A stretch of 60,000 nucleotides of DNA from Polytrichum commune (GCA_950295325.1 OX485803.1:73115554-73175553); one strand, 5' to 3'. Shown: positions 37,450 through 50,750, counted from the stretch's first letter. Translations and numbers: made by a program. Notes: a model not told the origin generated them from the letters alone.

Positions 37450-37612
37450 TTGCAACGAGTTGGTGTCTAAGATAATTAAGTGGGGACCATGATGTCCAAG
37501 GTTTGAATCCCTTGGCCACCACCTGGCCTAAATCTTATAACCTTGGGCAACTTAGGTTGAGAGGGCCTACCAATGTTGTAATACATAAATTTTGGCTATA
37601 TTAAAAAAAAAA
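37450..37612 (+). mobile_element. tRNA-derived SINE with poly(A) tail
   Basis: A pol III B-box-like GGTTTGAATCCC at 37500-37511 lies downstream of an A-box-like region (GTTGGTGTCTAAGATAATTA), followed by about 90 bp of body and an A10 tail at 37601-37611. The structure is that of a plant SINE; edges and target duplication are not resolved. Confidence 0.6.
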
Positions 37613-40600
37613 GTATCCTTAAGCCCTAGAAGTTAGCAAAGGGACATTGACAGAGTGTAAAAGAAGGCTATAGGATGAAAATAGGAGGCAATAATAAAGT
37701 AAAAGCAGTTATAACCACTTAAGCCTATGGCCACTATGTCGGATACAAGAAGGCATGGGTGATAGCTAGAAGGTAGCTAGAGAGCTCATCTAAAAGATAG
37801 CATAGAAAGCGCAAGGGCGCCAATTTGGATAGGAGTTGGAAGTTGCTAAGGCAACGAGGAAAGACTACAACCTTCAATGATAGGAAGTGGAGATAGAATC
37901 CGTGCATGTGAGAGGATTGAATGAGCATACTATAGCATAACATTGAAGTTGCATGTGTTAGGAAAAAATGTTCTTATGATACATAATATAGCCAATACAT
38001 TAATCACGTTGATGTTGTGTGTGTGGTTTTATGTAGTTGTTGGTCTTAACGATGTGAAGTTGTAAAGAGAGTGAAATCCACTAAGGGAGAAATTGTGAGA
38101 GGAAACTAAGAGGAGATGAGAGAGTGGTATAAACATGCAACATTGATAATGTTAGTGGCATAATCTATAGAAGTAAAAGTGAGATGCATGTGATTAGGAA
38201 GACAAATGCACAATGCAGTTTATATAGTCTAGATTGAGAGAGAAAATGTCTGTGAGAAATGACTCAAAGAAAGTGTTCAAAGGAAGAGGCAATAGGCTAC
38301 CAATGGATTTTGGTGAGAAGACATGGAATTAGCAAGATGCTTTAACCCTAAGATAGACAAAGCAGTGAAGAGAGATAAAATATGAAAAGAGGCAATAGAC
38401 ATGAAAATGTAAAAGAGTTAGTGCAATAATTGAGCGGACATGTGAGGTCACTAGTTGTTTAGGACTATGATTAATTGTTATGGCCTAATGTGCACAAAGG
38501 GCTTGCCTTTGCGGTTGACTAAGTAACCGGGCTATAGTTGAAACAAATCTTACCTGAATTGATTGTTGCCTTGTTGTTGTACATGTGTGGAAGTATTATA
38601 GCAATTCTCTTACCTTGTAGGTGCCGGCCTTGGTATTTTGATGGAAATTAACTTGTAAGTGAATATTGGAGGTTTGACCAAAGCAATGTTATGAGGAGTT
38701 GCAATTAAAAGAGGAAGTAATTAAGGAATGGTTCAATGCAAATGTCATGACGAAAGTCTTGGGAAGACTACTGCCTCTTGAAAAGGGGGAAAGAAAATTA
38801 TTGCCAAGTTACAACACCACTGTCAAAAGCTATTGAGCTTCATGACTAAATTACATGATGGAATTAGAGTGATACGAATCCACATGCATGGGGTTGAATC
38901 ACACATGACCTATAAAAACACAAATGAATAATCTTGATAGATTGATATAGTTTTCCCTTCCCAATTTGATAACTAATCCTTATAGACATTATACCAATCT
39001 TCCTTGAGACCTAGTTCCCTAGTTTGTTTTCTTTTATGAGTTAAGTGATGGCAAAAACCCAAACTAAAAATGTGCTAGACAAGTTTTTTATGAGATAAAT
39101 GTGATGATTCAATTTCTAAAAATCACCCTTGAAAATTACTCACAAAAATTATTTCACAAAACTTACCATGGACCAAAAATTACCATGTTAGAACAAAGAA
39201 TTTGTTAGTGCTTAATGAAAACATAACTTGTGTCAAAAGGGGCATGACCCTTAGCACACAACATGAACAACGCTCTTTGGACCACCTTAGGATCCATGGA
39301 CCAAAATTTAAACATGTATCAAATAGACTCTTTTTTACTCTTTTTGTGTCGAAACAAGCATTCAAAAGAGCCATATTTTGTACTATTGTTACTAACTAGT
39401 ATTTCTTCAATATTGATTTCTTGTCAATAATTTAGGGCAATTATTGAAGCACCCTACTATAATTTAAAATTTTGAGTTTGGATAGAAATCTCTTATATCC
39501 TGCAAAGTAAAAACATATTGAAGCACCCTACTGTAGACATTCCTTGTAATGTTCAAGTTTTTAAGGGATAAAGATCCATACCCTCAATATAATACTTGGA
39601 AATGAAGAGCATTCATGGCATTATTAGCTAGGTTTACGTACTCTATTCGACACAACATATTCATTTATCAACTTTGAAATATTCCTGAAAACATCAATTT
39701 CTGTGTTGAATCTTTCGAAATGTAGCACAAATGTAGAGAATCCTTGGAGTATAAAAGAGGATCCAAAGATGACCATTGATCGAACACTCTAGCTATACAT
39801 TAAGGTAGAAAAACCAAAAACAATGACTGATCACTATTGGTGCACTACATTAGGGGTGGAATGATTTTTGTGTGGACCCAAAATGGCTAATTGTAAAAGT
39901 GGTGGCCCGAAAAGGATGCAGTGATAGGTGGGATGAAGCGATTGGCTAGATAGGTGTTGTTTCACACCACTTGTGATACCTTTTGGGTGGCATTGAGTTA
40001 AGTGTTTGGTGTGCATTTGTATGTAGAGTAGGGTATTTTGATGCTAGGTAGACTCTACTATACAAGTAGAGAGTTTGACTTACTTGGGGCATCCTTACCT
40101 CTTTCGGAAAATGAACGAATTATTTACATGGAATAAAAGCATGAAACAACTTGCATTCCTCATCATTTCCTCTACTCCATCTATACAAAAACGTTGCACA
40201 AGTTTCAACCCACTCATCAATCTGGCTGAATCAACTTATTTTCACCATTTTTCATATATCTACCTTCCTTGTAAAAGCCTAGGAAAGGGGCTAGAAACAT
40301 GAAAGAGTATATGCCTAGTAGGAATGTGCACAACTTTCATCGATTTCATATATCAAACATCTTTCATGAGTTAAGAATTGGACAACTTTCACATCCAAAA
40401 TCATTGGCCAATGGCGATATTAGAATTAGATCCACATGGCCAACACAATCTTCCAATGGTGTTGGAAGATGACATGGATGTCACTCGCCTTGGCTTGTGG
40501 GTTGGATTGTACCCGGATGGAGAAGAGGACCTTATGCTTGTCTTGCAATGCTCTATGGACTCTACTCCCTCCTACATGCACTAACATCACTTCACCTTGC

Positions 40601-40719
40601 CTCCTTGGTCAATTTTTTTATAATTGGCACTCATTCTTGTTGTCTTAGTGAATGGGAAAGCCTATCGGATATATGATCAGTTTTCTCTTCCATAAGGTTA
40701 AAATCATTCACACCACTAG
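37613..40719. other. Intergenic DNA; purine-rich segment 37620-38420
   Basis: The plus strand of 37620-38420 is strongly purine-biased (many aag, gag, aga strings), unlike the flanks. No domain is recognised in any frame. The rest is AT-rich. Confidence 0.45.
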
Positions 40720-41745
40720 GGGACAAACAAAACAAGAAATTACATTCTTCTTTGGTAATATGGCCATGCTTGGTTGGAATCCGGACAAGTGGCGATGGAT
40801 GGAAAAGTAATGGTTTCTTAACTACGCCACATTATCTAGTAGAGATTTGGTCATCAACATGATTCTCAGTATGACTAAGGTGGTGGACAAGTGGCAAGGC
40901 TATCTCTCGGCAAACTATAGTGTCTATTGGTCTCAAGTGTGGGACCCTACTCACTTTGGCAAGGAAGCCACATTCATGTGGTGCATTTGGTACAAGGCAG
41001 TTATGGTCAATGAGTGGAGGGCATGTAGTGCCCCGTCCATATCCAAGCAATGTGTTTTTTTGCCTTCCCAACATGAGTAAATCAGTTAAAATAAGTTTGG
41101 GATTGCATTCAAGCTCGGGGAGCTTGTAGGTGGGCTACATTCATTATGTATGAACTTTGTGGGGCGAGAACCGGCAACTACAACAACTTCAACTAGAAAC
41201 AAACCCTCTTTGGGGAAAGAATTCCTAAGAAGTTTGTCAAGAAAATTAAGATTTGGCACCTTCTCTATGGCATCACTCTTTGGATAATTTGGATTGAGCG
41301 CAATGATAAGGTGTTCAACCATGAACAATGGCACGAGTCCAAGGTTAAACATCTCATTTGGGATGACCTCATTATGTATGCCAAAGCGGCTTGGGTGAGG
41401 GTTATTACATTTGATAAGATTAGCGCTTACGCCCTCCTCAGAGGTTTCGACCAATCGTGGGGGGCTAGGAACATGCTTTGTAGTAGGAAAAAATTATACA
41501 TTACTTGGAATTGGGGAAAAAAACAACATGGCTAGGTTGATTTTCTCTTAGTAGGTCTTTTAGTGATTTGGTGGTTTGGTGAGTTGTTCTTAGTGGGGTT
41601 CTCGATACTTGTTATTTTTATGTGGTAGTGTGGCACGTCCAAGGGGTCCCACTTCCATTCGAAGTGGTTGCATCTTCCTTGGTTCTTAAAGTATTTGGTG
41701 TTGGCTTTTTGGGCTTTTGTCTCAATAAATAAATAAATAAATCGT
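40720..41745 (+). mobile_element. 5'-truncated LINE, reverse transcriptase C-terminal remnant
   Basis: The plus strand encodes the C-terminal part of a plant LINE polyprotein. FFFGNMAMLGWNPDKWRWM and WSQVWDPTHFGKEATFMWC correspond to the region before and within the reverse-transcriptase zinc-binding domain. ITLWIIWIERNDKVFNHEQW and LIWDDLIMYAKAAWVRVI correspond to the conserved end. Stops and frame changes (for example the TAA ending the frame at 41080) show it is dead. A 3' untranslated segment follows and the copy ends in an (AATA)n tail at 41724-41742, as expected of target-primed insertion. The 5' edge is approximate. Confidence 0.8.
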
Positions 41746-43589
41746 TCAAGATGCATTCTAGTGGATAAGTTACAATGTTCATACACTAAAATAAATTTTG
41801 TGCACCCATGTGTTGCAACTTGGCCATTGCAACTCTTTGTGAAAAAATGAATAAATAAATCATTTTGGTTGTCAACCGAAGGTTTTTGGCTGCGGTGTTT
41901 AGACGATACATTAACCAAAACCCAAAACCCTAAACCAAGATATTATATTGATGCATTTTCTTGCCACGAGTCGCAATGACCGAATCACAACGAACGGTTG
42001 CAATGAACAAGTTTTTTCTAGTGCTATCAAACAACAATCTTGTGGAAGGGAAACATTTACAAATTGCTAGGAAAGGTTCCTTTACTCACAAGCATCTAAA
42101 ACCTTTTATAAATACATTCTTTGGCATTAAGTGTAAAGTATGGTGACCTTAAGGTGAAGAGGAAGACTTCTTCATGCAAGCCCTTGGCTAGATTATTAGT
42201 AAGCAATGCAATACAAGGCTTTGACTTGAAGATCACAGTTCAAGTTATTCTTCTTTTGAGCAAGGGTGTCCAAACTTTTTACCACCTCAAGGGCTCTTCA
42301 GGGTATTGTGATCTCAAAGTGTTTAACAAGTCAAAGTCCAACTAGTATGCTTATTAGTGTATATTGTTTCCTATACTACACTAAATAGGCCTCTTAGTGT
42401 GGGCCACAATAATTATCTAGAGGCCATACTAATCTTCAACCCACCCCAAATTTCTAGCTGAAGATTTGTGTGGGTCAAATAAATGTTATTCTAGGAGATT
42501 GATTTGAGTGAATATTTGATATTATGGTACTTCTTGATGTAAGATGGTCGTTTCACTATATATATGGTGTTGATTGGAGGTCTCAAAGAAAATTGAGGAG
42601 AGGCACTCCGGATATTGGACCCGTGTTATTTTGACCTTGACTAGACAATCATAGTGGCCCACGTTAATTATCTTCATGCTAATTCTCTGCCCACAATATT
42701 ACGGTTATTTAGTGTGTTTGCGCAAAACCAATTTAGAAAATCATATGAAATATTAGCATATGTTGTCACCACATTGGTTGGGACTTTTGGATCTCGAATT
42801 ACATTTTGCGTAGTAATAATATTGTTGAGTTAAATCATTAGCATTGTATGGCATTTCAAACTATTATTGAAGTGTATTGATAGATCAATCTAATAATGTC
42901 ACGAAACCCCCTTAATTATAGTAATATTATAGATGTATTCAACTTGTATAACCAAAGGCATGCGACCACAAAAATCAATTTTAAATTTGAATTTCAAGGG
43001 CCCTCACAATTTCACTGTCACGGGCCTTGGCTATAGTGAAAAGTGGTCTATAGGTTGGAAATTTCACATGATGGAAATTGCAATGTATTTCTTATAATAA
43101 GGTAGACATGTATTATTCAAACACGTGCTTTTAGGTGCAAAATGGTTCAATATGCTTCTAAAACGAACGCTTGTAGTGTTAGTTTAAGGATTGAGTTGAT
43201 AACTCACTGGTTGTAACAACCAAAACATCAATTCTCAACACCCACTCAACACTAACCACTTTCAACACACCCTACATAATCACTTAAAAGCGTTTTCATA
43301 TATGCTCCACGGAAACTCATCATAAACTGACATTTAGTCACATTAGTGTCATTCTTATACCATTGAGTTTGTACAAAGTTTCCTAACGGACTTGGTTTTA
43401 GTAGTGGATTTAATGCACATCCAAATTGCCCACACCTCCTGGAAGTAACCGTAATAAGCTTGCCTACCTTATGACATTTTTGTTGTTTCCCAAACATGCC
43501 ATAACAGGCTTGCTGTAGAATTGATAGAGAAGGCGGTGACCATCTCATACACTTGGTTGTCACAAGCCTAGCCACTTCTAATTGCAAAA
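41746..43589. other. AT-rich intergenic DNA, no gene recognised
   Basis: A second aataaataaat tract lies near 41849. A degenerate telomere-like aaaacccaaaaccctaaacc lies at 41917-41938. No protein family is recognised. Confidence 0.45.
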
Positions 43590-43801
43590 CACCATTTATG
43601 ATATTTAGGGTTACTTATTATCCAAACTCAACCCTATAACCATTTACTGAGAATGTGATATCATACCAAGGAAAATCATTTATGTTTTATTGTGTTCAAA
43701 CAACCAATGCAATTTTTGTTGTAAGAATTGAATACTAAAATAATAAGTTAATGCAATGTGTGTTTCCAAACAACAAGTGACACTAAGTACCATGAACGGT
43801 G
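43590..43801. mobile_element. MITE candidate with CACCATTTATGATATTTAG ends
   Basis: A 212-bp block whose left end (CACC, ATGATATTTAGGGTTACTT) is mirrored by the right end (AAGTGACACTAAGTACCATG, GGTG). Interior phrases (ttatgttttattgtgttcaaacaacc) match the TA-flanked family. A further inverted half (CACCATTTTATGGTATTTAG) starts at 43811, so at least two insertions are nested or abutted. Confidence 0.6.
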
Positions 43802-46800
43802 TAATGGTACACCATTTTATGGTATTTAGTGTCACGTACACTATTTGCAAAAGGCCTAAACTAGATGTCTAGAGGTCTCAAAGTGTCATGTGCGCTAATT
43901 GTCACTATGATACTATTCGCCAACATAAGTGACTTAAGTGAAAAACTATTTACATAATGACATTTAGTTTTGCATTTCGGTATGCAAGGGGAAAATATTA
44001 TTGAGCATACTAATGGCAAGTGTCATTTGTGTACACTTTAGTCAACTTGTAAACCATTATGTAGCACAGGCATACACCTCATAACACTATTGAAAATACT
44101 GTGCCAAAATATCAGCAAGCACACTTGAACGCCAAGTGTTATAATGTGACACTTATGGTGAAGTTGCTGATCATAAGTGTAACCTTGCATACGCCTCAAA
44201 ATAGGCTAAGTGGTGCTATTACGTATGTGACACTATGTACCATAAATGGTGTGGTTTTGCCACATGCAATGCTGCTTCTACAGTACTCATCAGCCAACTC
44301 TATTCTCCTCAAAGCTTGTTTGTATACACTTGTTAAGTTACTTCCCAATTTTCTCAAGAAGAATGCATCATTGAGTCGTGGAGTGTGAAAAGGAGCAACA
44401 ATGGTTAAAGTTATAAGTAATGTTGATGTGTAGTGAAGCCAAACTTATGTGAAGAGGATGCAATCTAATGTCAATTATGGGCAAGCTTTGTGAGCTGTTC
44501 ATGCTGCTAGGAGGCTTTTGGAGCATCAAAGTGAGCACAAAAGGCAAGTTACCGTTTGTGTGTAAGGTATGTGGCCCTATTCTAGGCACTTCCAACTCCC
44601 CAGAAAAATCTGGCCTTTGGAGAAGATCGGGAACTGTCTCATACAGTTAATAATTGTGAAGTATGAAAGATCAATATTTAGAGTTTTAGAGTTCTAGTTA
44701 AGACGCAAAAGTTATAAGAGGTCAAAGTGGAGGTTCTCTCCCTCCAAAATCATCACATAGACCCTTCCAATGAAACAAACTAGGTTTTGAGCACATTGTC
44801 CAATCTCGCTATAACACGTCTTTTTGATGATTGTTCTTAACTACAAGCCTTGCCGTATACCACTCAAAAATAGATCTTTGATTGAACTTTAATTCAACAA
44901 GTGCTTTTCTACAAACATGAAGTGTGAAGAGGAGTCTTAGTGGAAAACGTGGAGCTAACAAAGAAGAGTCTTAGGTACAAAACATTTATAGAAGGAAAAT
45001 GTGAACCTAGGAATGACTTAAGTATAAGGTATGTGGGTGTTATTCCGTTACATTTTTTAATCAAACACCTAGATTTGATTGATTGTGGTTAGGTGAGGAT
45101 CGAAGAACAAAGACCATATAACCACATGTATAAAAGAGATGGGACCATGTCTTTGAGTTTTACTAAGTACTCCACACTCAATAATGAACACGATTGGGAA
45201 GACTTGTGTATTTAGTTAAGGAATCAACAAACATGTGTTTTTGCTAACTATAGCTAAATAAGTGGGATCCAAATTTCAGCCCGGTTTTTGTTGATGCTTC
45301 GTTGTAGATTTGCTAATGCAACACAGGTTACAGTGTATAAATTTGATCCATAGAAGTTGGAGACCATGAAAAATGAACCAAACAACACCCACATGCCTTA
45401 ATCGTCTTGTAAGGAGGCACAAGTTCAATTGCCCATTTCATAGTGGAATGGCTGGTGGCATATTCAGTGAGTCTGTGTCTAGACCATGCCACTTTATCAC
45501 TTTCTGTGGAGCTAAAATACTTCCCTACAAAGTACATATTGGAGACCCACTGGTTGTGGATCAGAAGCAAATCCTCAGGTAATAAGATTGAGGTCATAAA
45601 TATTCTATTGTTTGTGTCATGAGAGCAGTCTTGACAAGTTTCCCATACTAGGAAGGAGAGCAAACTTGGCTCAGTGTTTTGGCTACGACTTTAAGTCATA
45701 GTTTTGTGCTCTCAGTCTCCATAAATAGGAGAATCTGTCAACCTGCTTGACCTCGTTCTTACAAACCTTCGAGGAAAGAGTCGGCAAAAGATGTTGTCGC
45801 AGTGACACGAAAAAATCGTGCATACAGTTAACCATTAATTTGCTTAGGGGTGCATTTCAATGAGCTTGAAACTTTCATATCACCCCTGATGTCAACAGTC
45901 AAGGACATTTGAGCCCACTCTCACTAACATACTTTCTCATCAGCCACTTGGCGATGGAAGCCAACCCCATAATGAAGATGCAAAGAAAAATCTTTTCTTC
46001 GCAGTAAAAGTGGCGAGGCCAACAATTCTTAAATTGAACTTTCAAGCTGCGACAACTCCTGAGAAATTTTGTGTTTATGTAAAAAGATTGGATAATAGGG
46101 CGAATGAGGACTCTGGGTAATAACAACTCTGATTGAAGAAAAAAAGAAAGAATAAACACATGTAAGAGAGCAAATTTCCACTTTTGGAGATCATATGCTA
46201 GTTTAGGTGGGTCACACAGTGCTTTGACCAGATGATGTGTCATTCCTGTTAAAAAACAAATGCCTTTGGAACATACTTGTTTTAGGTCAAACAATTTCTG
46301 TTCAGGTGTGATGGATTGGTGCAGGAAATTCAGTCTAATGGATCACTGAAATCCATACTACATTCGAAACTGTTACATAAGCTACAGAATTTCATGTCTT
46401 ACACAGTCTATTGTTCATAAGGATTGTTGAGAACTATCAAAATTCACATTCATAACTTGCATTGTTACATTCAGTCCACTCTTATTTGGCTGATGTTGTG
46501 CTTTGCTTGACGAAGAATGAATACATACGCCACTTCACATAACTTTTTCCATCCTACCACCACCTTCAATTACAAACATTTCCATTGTGCTATGTTCAGA
46601 CTAGCACTCAATTGAGCTGGACAGCTAAAATTGAACTTCAATGTGCATCCATGATGCACATTTAAAAGTTTACCAGCATGCCCTCTGATGCACATGTCAC
46701 ACTGAACTCTTAGCAACATCTGTTACAAGTTCCTGGGAAGCTCGACACACCTATCCTTCGGAGAATATTCCAAGATGACCATTTCCAAAGCAACACCTAA

Positions 46801-47400
46801 ACAAACTGACACTGCAAATTATCTTCAAGTCTTTCCGGAAACCACTGATAACCAATTACTAGTTAAAGCCAACGGAAAAGAGTCATTACATTGATATGAT
46901 GCCCATGTATCAAATGTTCAGAGGCGAGTGCTAGAATTCCCTTAATAAGCAATGCATAGAATTCTGAAGCAGTTCTAGGAAGTCCAAGTCCATGGCCACC
47001 AACTCATATTTGGTGACTGCAGGGCATGTCACTCTTAGAGTTGCGTGAGCAGACAAGAGATTCCCTCGTAAAACCTACACTTAACGTGGATTATGAACTA
47101 AATTAGAATCATCATTGCAGAATCACAATACATCTGCATGCAGATGTGAGTCAGTGGACAACATCTACCAGGCAACCACATAACATGGAGCAAGCCAGCT
47201 TCACAGGGCAAGGGATGTTGCAACTTCTAAAACTGCAACAAATCTTTGCAAAATTCACCACTCTGCATTCTGTATTTCTAAAAATGTTCGACCTAATTCC
47301 AATATTCATCCCAGTTGTCCAGGAGGCCATCATTCAATCCTAAGAGGGTCCATGCTGAAGAGACAGTTTAAAATTCTAGAACTCGACGGTTTATTAAAGT
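43802..47400. other. Intergenic DNA, no gene recognised
   Basis: The open frames - 45328-45663 and - 45899-46294 lie here; the second follows a plausible TTTTTAACAG splice acceptor, but neither resembles a known protein. No transposon structure is resolved. Confidence 0.4.
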
Positions 47401-48198
47401 TTATTTAGCCAAGCAGCGCAATTCAAGTCCTAGACAGAGAAAACCTACAAACACATTGTTTGCGAAATTTCGAGAAGAGTATAGAGACACTACACCTGCC
47501 CCGAACCCGCCCTGGATTCTTTAACCCTAAGCTTAAAGGGAAAGACTAGGCAGTATCCAAAAATCGATGATAAAGTTTCCATCAACTCGCAACTGGAGAA
47601 CACAAAAGGAGAAGAGAATGAGATATGTCCATGACAGTGACTGGAGGAGATTCCACAATATTAGGGTTTCACTTGACCTAAAAAGAATTAGGGTTTCTTG
47701 TTTCCAATTACTGTGAATAACTTCATGAACCCAAAATCGATGCAAAAGGAAGAAGCGATTCTCGAACTAGATAAATAAGAACCCATATGACGTTATTATG
47801 ACCAATCCATTTCGTTCTTATTTCGGTAGGTGAGGCCCGTTTCACAAACCTCAATCATAAGAGCCAGTAAAACTCTTTAAATCATAACTACTCTCCTCCA
47901 ACTCGTGGAATACATAACGATTTCTTTGTCCAATTTATACACAGACAGTCAGCAAACGTAAACCAAACAGTATGCATTGTCGAGAGACCTCTTCCATCAT
48001 CGCGAAATTTCAATTATGAAGTGATACATCCTCATACAGAAGCTCACAGAGAGGCTCAAACCTCTCCTGCAGAAATGAATTCATCGTGTTTGGAAACCCT
48101 AAATCTCCTCACAAAGAAATAACCACATTGCTGCAGCCACCTCCATCCGTACAGCTTCGAAACCCTTCATCCCAAAGAAAGCAAGGTCATTTTGCTTC
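47401..48198. promoter_or_regulatory. Telo-box-bearing region downstream of RPL38
   Basis: TTAGGGTTT occurs at about 47661 and 47690, AACCCTAA at 47523, and AAACCCTAA at about 48094. These motifs cluster upstream of translation-related plant genes, and two here are oriented like the one at RPL38 (AAACCCTAA on the minus strand). The stretch may be RPL38 3' sequence, or the start of an unrecognised minus-strand transcript running left. Confidence 0.35.
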
Positions 48199-48408
48199 TC
48201 ACAAGTCGTGGACAGTGAGACCGGGAGGAAGAGATTGCTTCAACTTGTCGGCCTTGTCGGTGTCGAAGACGCATAAGGTGTAGAGGTACTTGCTGCACCT
48301 GACTTTGAACTTCACCACATCCTTGCTGCGCTTGATCTTGACGCTCCTGGCGTCCTTGCGCCGGGCCGTAAGCAAGAAATCCTTGATCTCATTGATCTGC
48401 TTGCCCAT
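48199..48408 (-). CDS. RPL38: 60S ribosomal protein L38 (eL38), single exon
   Basis: A 69-residue protein from ATG at 48408 to TGA at 48199-48201. It starts [20 protein letters not shown], continues [20 protein letters not shown], and ends [11 protein letters not shown], matching the full length of eL38, a small protein on the surface of the large ribosomal subunit. The frame is open further upstream, but the family begins at this Met and the upstream residues are low-complexity. Codon use is GC-rich relative to the flanks and no disabling change is seen. Upstream, a telo-box and a CT/GA-rich leader are consistent with a functional ribosomal-protein promoter. Plant eL38 genes usually carry introns; their absence suggests either an intron-poor lineage or a retrocopy that kept or gained a promoter. 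Confidence 0.95.
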   Translation of the reverse strand: MGKQINEIKDFLLTARRKDARSVKIKRSKDVVKFKVRCSKYLYTLCVFDTDKADKLKQSLPPGLTVHDL

Positions 48409-48479
48409 CGTGGGTGGCTGGCGTGTGAGCTCCGGTGGAGGGTTTGGCTGTGGCGGCCAACGGAGCGACTCAAAGAGAA

Positions 48480-48488
48480 TTAGGGTTT
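48480..48488 (-). promoter_or_regulatory. Telo-box upstream of RPL38
   Basis: AAACCCTAA on the minus strand, 72 bp upstream of the ATG. The telo-box is a common element of plant ribosomal-protein and other translation genes and supports transcription towards RPL38. Confidence 0.65.
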
Positions 48489-48554
48489 CGCTTTCGCTCG
48501 CCTTGAGCCTCCTCGTCTCCTTCCTCCTTCCCCACGTTCTCAGCTCGCGTTCCC

Positions 48555-49050
48555 TAACATCTATGTTCCCTTTAACGTTCCCGCGTGCGTTCCCATGGCC
48601 GCTCACAGATCCCTCGCGTTGTTCCCTCAGGATGAAGGACAATTACCACAATGCTCCAAAGACTTGTCATATTATTTGAATTTTCATGGCATTTTCTATA
48701 TGTGCCTAGTAGCCCCCCCCCCCCACACTTATTAGTGTGGACCACTACTGTAGTGAACGGTGAGTACCAACACCGGTTGCAACCAGTGACTCTCACTGAC
48801 TAAACCAACTCTAAAAGTGGCCCCTGCTAGTAGGAATCATTCATTAGTGGGCTATAAGTTACTATGCAATCCAACACTAATTAATTATTCATGTATACAT
48901 TCCCACAAATGTTCCCATTTATGTTCCTAATTATGTTCCCATGATGGCTCATCAGGTTCCCTCAAGCTGAATGACAATTTCAACAATGTTCCAAAAGTTT
49001 GTTTCATAGTCAATCGATTCAATGCTTCGTGGCATTCTTCGTATGTATCT
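48555..49050. repeat. Diverged direct duplication upstream of RPL38 with GTTCCC motifs
   Basis: 48555-48705 and 48893-49050 share a run of spaced GTTCCC hexamers (four to five per copy), then CAGGTTCCCTCAAGCTGAATGA in one against TTGTTCCCTCAGGATGAAGGA in the other, and a common tail (caatgytccaaa, gcattct). A poly-C run is at 48713-48724. The copy nearer the gene lies in the RPL38 upstream region. Confidence 0.7.
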
Positions 49051-49460
49051 ACTGTCATGACATTATTCAACCTCCTCCCTGGGGCCATGAATTTGTTTAG
49101 CATCACGCAGTCCCTAATCAAAATAAGAGGGAAGAATTGAGTATTCTCATGTTGAGCATATGTGCAAGTAAGTGAGGGCCAATAATAGTTGATGTAGAAG
49201 GGTTTCACTTTAGCCACACCGAGAGGTGGCCATTAACATGCATGTTTGTCTGGTTTTTATATGGTCAGCCTATTCCTATCCCATACCTATATGGAAAGTC
49301 ATGTTGGAAGATCACCTAGGATAGCATTTGCCAAGGGCAATACACCTTACCGTGTCATTAATTGTTTATTAATTAATTATTTGGGTTACGACATTTTTAG
49401 AAAAGAGAGTTTGATAGATGTTGATTGGTGTAACTATTAATTGATTTTTCAAGGTTTGTG

Positions 49461-49870
49461 CACGGGGAGGTCACTTCATTGTCAAGTTGACACCACGTGC
49501 AGACAAAGTTTGCTACCCCTATATTACATGCCATATATAATTTTAAAATCTATGATATTTTTTTCTACATATACATAAGCATTGATAGTATCTTTTGTAT
49601 ATTTTTTTGAAATTTGTAGTCATATTTGTTTATTTTTAGTAAAAAATTTAGTTAAATTATGTGTCATTCTAGTTAGAAATGGTATGTTTTATGAAAAAAA
49701 CAAATCATCAAATTTAGTTAGCACTTTTAACTATGTCATAGGTACTGTGTATATCTACTCATGATAAAATTTTGATAAAATTTTGACCCATTTTGGTGGT
49801 GCAACTTACCAAAAGAAGATTTTTTTAGTCGCACGTGGTGTTCAACTTGACAATGGAATGACCCCCCGTG
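49461..49870. mobile_element. hAT-type MITE with 8-bp TSD
   Basis: A 410-bp AT-rich element beginning CACGGGGAGGTCACTTCATT and ending CAATGGAATGACCCCCCGTG, with about 40-bp inverted ends (49461-49500, 49831-49870). It is flanked by an exact 8-bp duplication GGTTTGTG at 49453-49460 and 49871-49878. Eight-base duplications and CA...TG ends fit hAT elements. No coding capacity. Confidence 0.88.
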
Positions 49871-49878
49871 GGTTTGTG

Positions 49879-50747
49879 CCACACGTGTCATGTTCATAAT
49901 GATTGGAACCTATGAATTCATGTGTGTTATGTAAAATCTTACTTCGGTAAGAGGTGCTTAACTTCATAGGCACATACAATACATATCCTTATTCATTTTT
50001 TAGAAATCATATTTATTGTAAACTAACGTTGTTATGTTGCAATGCACAATCATTGTGAAAATTGCAAGTAATGATATATTTTGTTATTTCTACATTTAGC
50101 TATATGTGTTTCTTTTTAGAAAATTTCAAGGGCCTACTTGGGTTCCTCCTTATACATAAATATTGATATTGCACATGTAATATATATATATATATATATA
50201 CATACTAAAATTTTTACAAAATTTACAAAAAGAAAAAGAAAAAGAAAAAGAAAGCCTTTGCCATGTCAAGGGGATTACCACTTATAAAGAGGTAAGTAAA
50301 CAATACAATCTGAATGCATGACAAAGATATGTGGGGTATGGAGGGAAAGAATGGCACATACTTGGATTTAGTGTAGAAAAGTAAACTAGAGTTTTTGTCC
50401 AAAAGCACGCCCACGGCAATAATCAATCCCAACGTAAATCCATGTTATCAGCCCACACTAATGAGGTTGAACATGACATGACCCACTTATTAGTTCTCGT
50501 GGTTAGAGTGACTCAATATATGCCCAATGTCTTTACCGTGTCATAAGATACAAATAAAACACCTATACTACACTAATTATCCCAATCAGCGTGTGTAACT
50601 ATTTGTTACTCACGAGTTCAATTTGTATTAATGAAAGTTCAATAGGTTGTTCAAACACTATTAAACATAAATGATTTTGCATGGTTGAAATATTACATTC
50701 TCATTAATTAGTTATAGCACTGTGGAACTCCAAATAATAACACACAC
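49879..50747. other. Intergenic DNA with simple repeats
   Basis: (TA)n lies at about 50180-50201 and (gaaaaa)n at about 50229-50252. The end of the stretch (ctccaaataataacacacacta) resembles an end of the TA-flanked MITE family, so the next element may have inserted at or near a MITE edge. Confidence 0.5.
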
Positions 50748-50750
50748 TAA

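Noticed and set aside
41086-41454. 122-codon minus-strand open frame
   Set aside because: Antisense shadow of the LINE coding sequence on the plus strand.
45328-46294. Two minus-strand frames of over 110 codons as a gene
   Set aside because: No recognisable family; only one plausible splice acceptor, and the joined reading gives no coherent domain.
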